A stretch of 64,000 bases of DNA. Source: Flaveria trinervia (Eukaryota > Streptophyta > Magnoliopsida > Asterales > Asteraceae). The translations under genes were made by a program, and so were the position numbers. Below the pieces are notes generated by a model. That model had not been told where the DNA came from, searched no databases, and saw only the letters and a program-made list of their open reading frames with translations. This document shows, piece after piece, positions 59,701 through 64,000 of the stretch (positions within the stretch are counted from its first letter, which is position 1; the number at the start of each line of letters is the position of its first letter). Location: contig CM046452.1 of the NCBI GenBank assembly GCA_025506515.1, positions 101,648,559-101,712,558 on the forward strand, read 5' to 3'.

Positions 59701-61729
59701 ACACGTGTGAGTATGTAAGTTTTTATTTTAATTATTATTTTGATTTAGTTAGAGTTGAGTTTAATTACACTTTAAGCATTGTTCTCATAGCTAGACCGGT
59801 AAGATACGCCTACACAACCGGTATAATTGAATACTTTTAAACCGTTCTTCTATTTGTGTTGATTTGATGATTAGTTCAGTTATAAAAATAACGCTTAACG
59901 TGTTTTTGAAATATCTTTGGCTCCCATTAAGAAAATTCATTGATCAAATATTTATCCTGTTCTAACCTTGGTCCATTTTATAATTAATCAATAACCACCA
60001 ACGGATTGGTAAGGGTGAATTTGTTAAAAGGACAACTTTATGTTCAATTAATACTCCCTAATACAAGTTTCAGAAAAACTCACACTTTACTTTATCTTAA
60101 TAAGTAAATAAAATTTATCTTAAAAAATTAATTGATTTGATTTTGTAATGTTGTCACATGCATTTTTTAACTGCAAAAACTAAAAACTAAATAATAAAAG
60201 AAGAAGAAGAAGAAGAAGAAATAAATTAGAACTTATAAATATTTTGATTAATGATGTTGGGCCCATAACCCGGGGTCCTACCTAAAATAAAACCAGTTGA
60301 CCTGACTGAGGCCATGTGCCATTTGGATTGTTTGTTACCTTGTTAGTCTATTCAAGGATACATGTTTATAATTTGATCATTATTACTTATAATTTTTCTT
60401 TTATATCAAGAAAACACGTAATACATCAATTAAATATTTAGATTTAATTTTCATTCAATTTTGTTCACATTTGAGAGTAAAAATTAAATGCAAATTGTAA
60501 TCTTATGATAATTATAATAGTGGAATTGTCCTTGATAACTAAAGGAAAATAATAGAATTGTTATTCTTCAAATTGCCACTATGAATATTATTCGCAAACT
60601 TAAAAGTTATTTACAAATAAATCAAAGTTTTGATCAATGCGATCTTCATTTTATCGCTCTACACTTAGTTACCTTAATAGTTACAAGGTGAGAATGTAAA
60701 AACAGAACTACAGAAACTCCAACATGCATCATGTTGTTTGTTTGAAGAAAATAGTATAATTTATTAGTATTATCGTTCTCTAAACAGAGTAGTATGGTTT
60801 TTAAAATTTAACATTCTATTCTTAGTTACCTTTACAGTTACATTTAATAATTATACAAGCGAGTACATACATTAAGGTAAATTTGACATCTGGTAAATTA
60901 AGTGATAACTTTACATTGTTTTAGCCCTCACAAAATTGTAGATTCACAAACCCATGAAATAATAACATATTTATTACAGCTCAGAAACATATGGTAAATC
61001 AAGTGTTATTTTTATATTGTTTTATCATTGTCCTCTTTTAAAAATAAATAAATTAATTAAGCACCTCTTCACAAAATTAATAAGATCCCCACATTTTTAA
61101 GCGAGGCCAAGTTGTAGACACCAAATAGTTTACTAGTGGAAATTAAGACAAAAAATTGACATCAATCTCCCGCGGTGGCCATGCTACGCCCCACCGTGTT
61201 AAACGGCACCGCCTCCACCGCCTATACATGCCGCGTCACAACGATGTCCAGTATGGTCCTCCCTCCAAGTCTCCAATATGATTGTGTGGTGTATTACGAC
61301 ATAACGAGATAAGATTTGATTGACGGGGAAATGGTATAGGATACATGTATACCCAAAAACATTAACACCATTTTCCCATGCCTAAAGTAGGATTTTTGCT
61401 CAATAATCTTTTTAACAAGACTGCAATTTAGAGACCAAATAATTAGTCACCAGAAACTAATTACACTGCATTTAAAAGCAAAACTTCACATAGAAAACCT
61501 AAAATATAAAAATTCAGTAACACTTCTCACCCTTGAACCTAAAAACTAGAATGCACAAGGATCACATTATTGTTGCTGCACCCAATTCAGTCCAAGAAAA
61601 TGTTGGACTCATTAACATCAGGTACATTTTCAACCAAAGAGACTAACCATAAAAGAAATTTTCAAAGAACAGCAAGTAGCAATACAAGATTATCAACATT
61701 AGTTCTAGACAAGGTTGCGTGATTTAATC
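56709..61729. other. AT-rich spacer between the CLE and F-box genes
   Basis: No gene supported. Notable patches: a short GC-richer island at 57700-57765 (GACGGCACGGCGTCTCCACG), another at 59066-59110 (CCCCCCTCCCGGGTCGCG), a (GAA)n run at 60199-60222, and a GC-rich MITE-like patch at 61165-61265 (CACCGCCTCCACCGCC, CATGCCGCGTCACAACG). Confidence 0.5.
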
Positions 61730-63215
61730 TTAGACATCAAAGCCTCTAAAGACTTCCACACTACTACGGTTCTTAAGAACGATCTCCAACGCTGATGCTC
61801 TTGGGGGGCGTGGGGCATCAAATAGAGTTATCAGCGTCTCCATCTCTTCAGCCATATCAGATATCCAGAATCGGTTTATCACCAACTTCTGCAGATTGGG
61901 TGACCTGGCTAAGATAAACTCAACAAACGCCACCTCAAGTTCATAGCATCTAAAATATACAAACTCCAATTCTTTCAGATGCTCCAACCAAACATCTGAA
62001 ATACTTTTGAATACACCTGAATAGTCTTCCAATGGGTCGAAGTCTAAGTCATAACAATCAAACGGATCAATCTACAACAAGAGGCTCATGTCAGTGAACT
62101 ATGTCAACAGAATCAAAAGAAGTAGGATACAAGAAAAACTTATGCTATTTACCTGTATCTTAATTTTCTCTAAGTTCGGAGAGCATTTGGTTATAACACT
62201 AAAAAAAGTAAATCCATAGTCGCCAATAAAACCCATTTCTTCGAGGCAAAAGTATTTGAGGTGGTTTGTCTCTTCTGGAACACACTCTACAAGTAACTAC
62301 TTCGACCATGGGCCAAAACAACAGTTAGCAACCAAAGTATTCACTTTTTCTTTCTTTTAGTGACATTATATATAGATAAATATTACCGAATTGATATAAC
62401 CCCATGTAGTCAGATTTTCAATCACAGGTAAACACTTGAATATCTCCGTAATGCTTGGGTTTGCATAGAAATCAGCTTCATTTACTTCAAGCATAAGCTG
62501 TGTCAACTTAAAATTTTCAGATAAATCTAGAAAAAATATAAAAAAGAATATATAAGTATGAACTTACACACAAGCTCTTAAGTGATGGACATTAGATAAA
62601 AGATGTAGAAGAGCTTCTCTACAGACACTTATATCCTTCAAGGTTAAGCTTGTGAGGCTACCAAAACCATTGAATATTGGTTTAAGGCTGACATCACAGT
62701 ATTCAAGATGTAGGTCCGTCAAGTGATTCAGCGAGAAGACAGATAAGGGTAAACCATACGTCGTGCAGCCGAATCCAGGTTCATCTAACTCAAGTTTAAG
62801 TTTCTTGAGAGTATGGTTCCTTGACAAATGAAGCATTATTTGATCAATTTCAGAACAAGTGGAATCTACATTATCCATCGAAAGGGTGAACTCGTGTATT
62901 GGCCCCTGGCGCTGTAACAAAACTTGGTGTATGACATAGAAAAATTTACACCTCTTGTCCTTGCATCCCTTGCAAGTTCAATGGAAGATGTCTGCTTCTG
63001 AGTAGACCAGTACTTCTCTTCCTTCTCTTTGGACTCAAAAACACGAGTTTGGGAATTTTGGTCCATTTGTACCTCCATTCCCTTGAGAGGATACTAGTCC
63101 TTGCTGCATCTCCAATTGGTAAAAGGCATAGGATAGTTTCTATTATGGGTTGAGGAAGGGTGGTGATTATATCCAAAGACAATCGCTGAGCTTTAGGCAT
63201 ACATGTAGCTTCCAT
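61730..63215 (-). pseudogene. F-box/LRR (FBD-type) gene, two frame breaks in exon 1
   Basis: F-box proteins recruit substrates to SCF ubiquitin ligases. The start MEATCMPKAQRLSL at 63215 leads to an F-box (LPQPIIETILCLLPIGDAAR and SREWRYKWTKIPKLVF). The frame then must shift at the T5 run (63037-63041) into ESKEKEEKYWSTQKQ, and again near 62950-62960 into CKFFYVIHQVLLQRQGPIHE. The rest is clean: LRR region to about 62580, then exons 62506-62387, 62296-62153 and 62071-61730, in phase, ending with IVLKNRSSVEVFRGFDV. The family is the At1g13570-like F-box/FBD/LRR group, very numerous in plants. As read it cannot make a full protein; each break would be mended by one extra base, so either a recent pseudogene or sequence error. 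The exon 1 donor is ambiguous (GTGTAA or GTAAGT). Confidence 0.8.
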
Positions 63216-64000
63216 CTTAGGGTGTTTTTGTTGTATCGACACTGCAAACTATTAAAACCAATTTAAGATGGATACTGACATACTGTATTACTGTTCACTA
63301 CACACATCAAGAAAATAAGCTAAATACAACATACCAGGTTTAATAATGAGGTAATTAAAAGAATCATTCATACATTGGTGTGGCTAAGCCTTTTTAACTG
63401 GCTTTCCCCATGTAACGATAATAAACCACATTTTTTACACCCATTCAAATTTCTAGTTGGGCATGTGCTTTGAAGTCACTTATTTGATTAACAATATATC
63501 AATGTACTTAGTTACTATGAATGATCTACCGTTGTTTATCAATAACTTGTAAAAGATCATATCATCAGTTCAATACCAAATGCAACAAAAATGATGAATT
63601 AATCTATCCATATAATAAAGTTACTTAACCCTTGTTGTATTCTATCTATTACTTCCTTAGATGATTATAATCTAAAAACACACAACACCATCAGAGCCAT
63701 TTGGCAGCCACATAAGAAGTCTTTATGAAACTTGAAATTGAGAATAACAGTAATCAAGAATTCAAACGGTAAACCTAGATGTATAAATCTTGTAGTTTTG
63801 AAACACAAAGACAAAGGATACGAAAGATTGAGAGTTACAAGCCCTAAAATCACCAAATGCGTATAGATAAACAAAATAAAATAAGAAATAGAAACTTACT
63901 AAACATCAGGTGGGTGACGGTGTTTGAGATCAAAGGCGAACGATGGATGATGAGGCGGTGGTGAGCGGCGGTTGAAGAGGGGCCCTGCCGCTGTCGTCGA
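63216..64000 (-). promoter_or_regulatory. probable 5' untranslated exons and leader introns of the F-box gene
   Basis: On the minus strand a GC-rich block (64000 to about 63902) ends ATGTTTA|GTAAGT, a strong donor, and an acceptor-like TTTGCAG lies just upstream of the F-box start at about 63247. This suggests a spliced leader. The transcript probably begins at or beyond the window edge. Confidence 0.4.

Overview
This is plant nuclear DNA from a eudicot, most likely the daisy family (Asteraceae). The evidence: AT-rich spacers, genes of 2 to 17 coding exons with GT-AG introns, plant-only families (TCP, SHAQKYF-type MYB, CLE, EXO70A, F-box/LRR), abundant LTR retrotransposons and MITE-like repeats, and a gag-like relic of a kind I associate with Asteraceae genomes. 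Exon joins below were worked out by eye from splice signals, reading phase and protein-family conservation.

Layout. 1-3.2 kb: decayed gypsy-type retroelement on the minus strand. 4.1-9.7 kb (+): 696-residue membrane-anchored alpha/beta-hydrolase lipase in nine coding exons. 10.2-12.1 kb (+): unrecognised 205-residue coiled-coil protein. 12.1-17 kb: spacer with small repeats and one orphan exon of an EXO70A-type exocyst gene. 18.0-24.0 kb (+): class II histone deacetylase of the HDA15 type (RanBP2 zinc finger plus deacetylase domain, 17 exons), carrying an apparent one-base deletion in exon 2. 24.6-26.0 kb (-): two-exon MYBS2/DIVARICATA-like MYB, tail to tail with HDA15. 26-31 kb: very AT-rich spacer with a fold-back element. 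31.3-40.5 kb (-): 466-residue TMEM185-like multi-span membrane protein with a C-terminal RING finger, 14 exons, one GC-AG intron, and a 5-kb Ty1/copia element in intron 6 that itself holds a TRIM and another small insert. 41.95-45.93 kb: Mutator-like element with long inverted ends, split by a probable 2.6-kb solo LTR. 49.6-50.6 kb (+): CYC/TB1-clade TCP gene. 56.3-56.7 kb (+): CLE signalling-peptide precursor. 61.7-63.2 kb (-): F-box/LRR gene with two frame breaks.

The genes do not form an operon or pathway. HDA15, the MYB and the TCP protein are nuclear regulators; the lipase and RING protein are membrane proteins whose Arabidopsis relatives, as I recall, are also close neighbours, suggesting ancient microsynteny. 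I found no clearly new biological system. The most informative items are the nested transposons dated by their own repeats, the HDA15 frame break, the GC-AG intron, the stray EXO70A exon, and the TCP and CLE genes.
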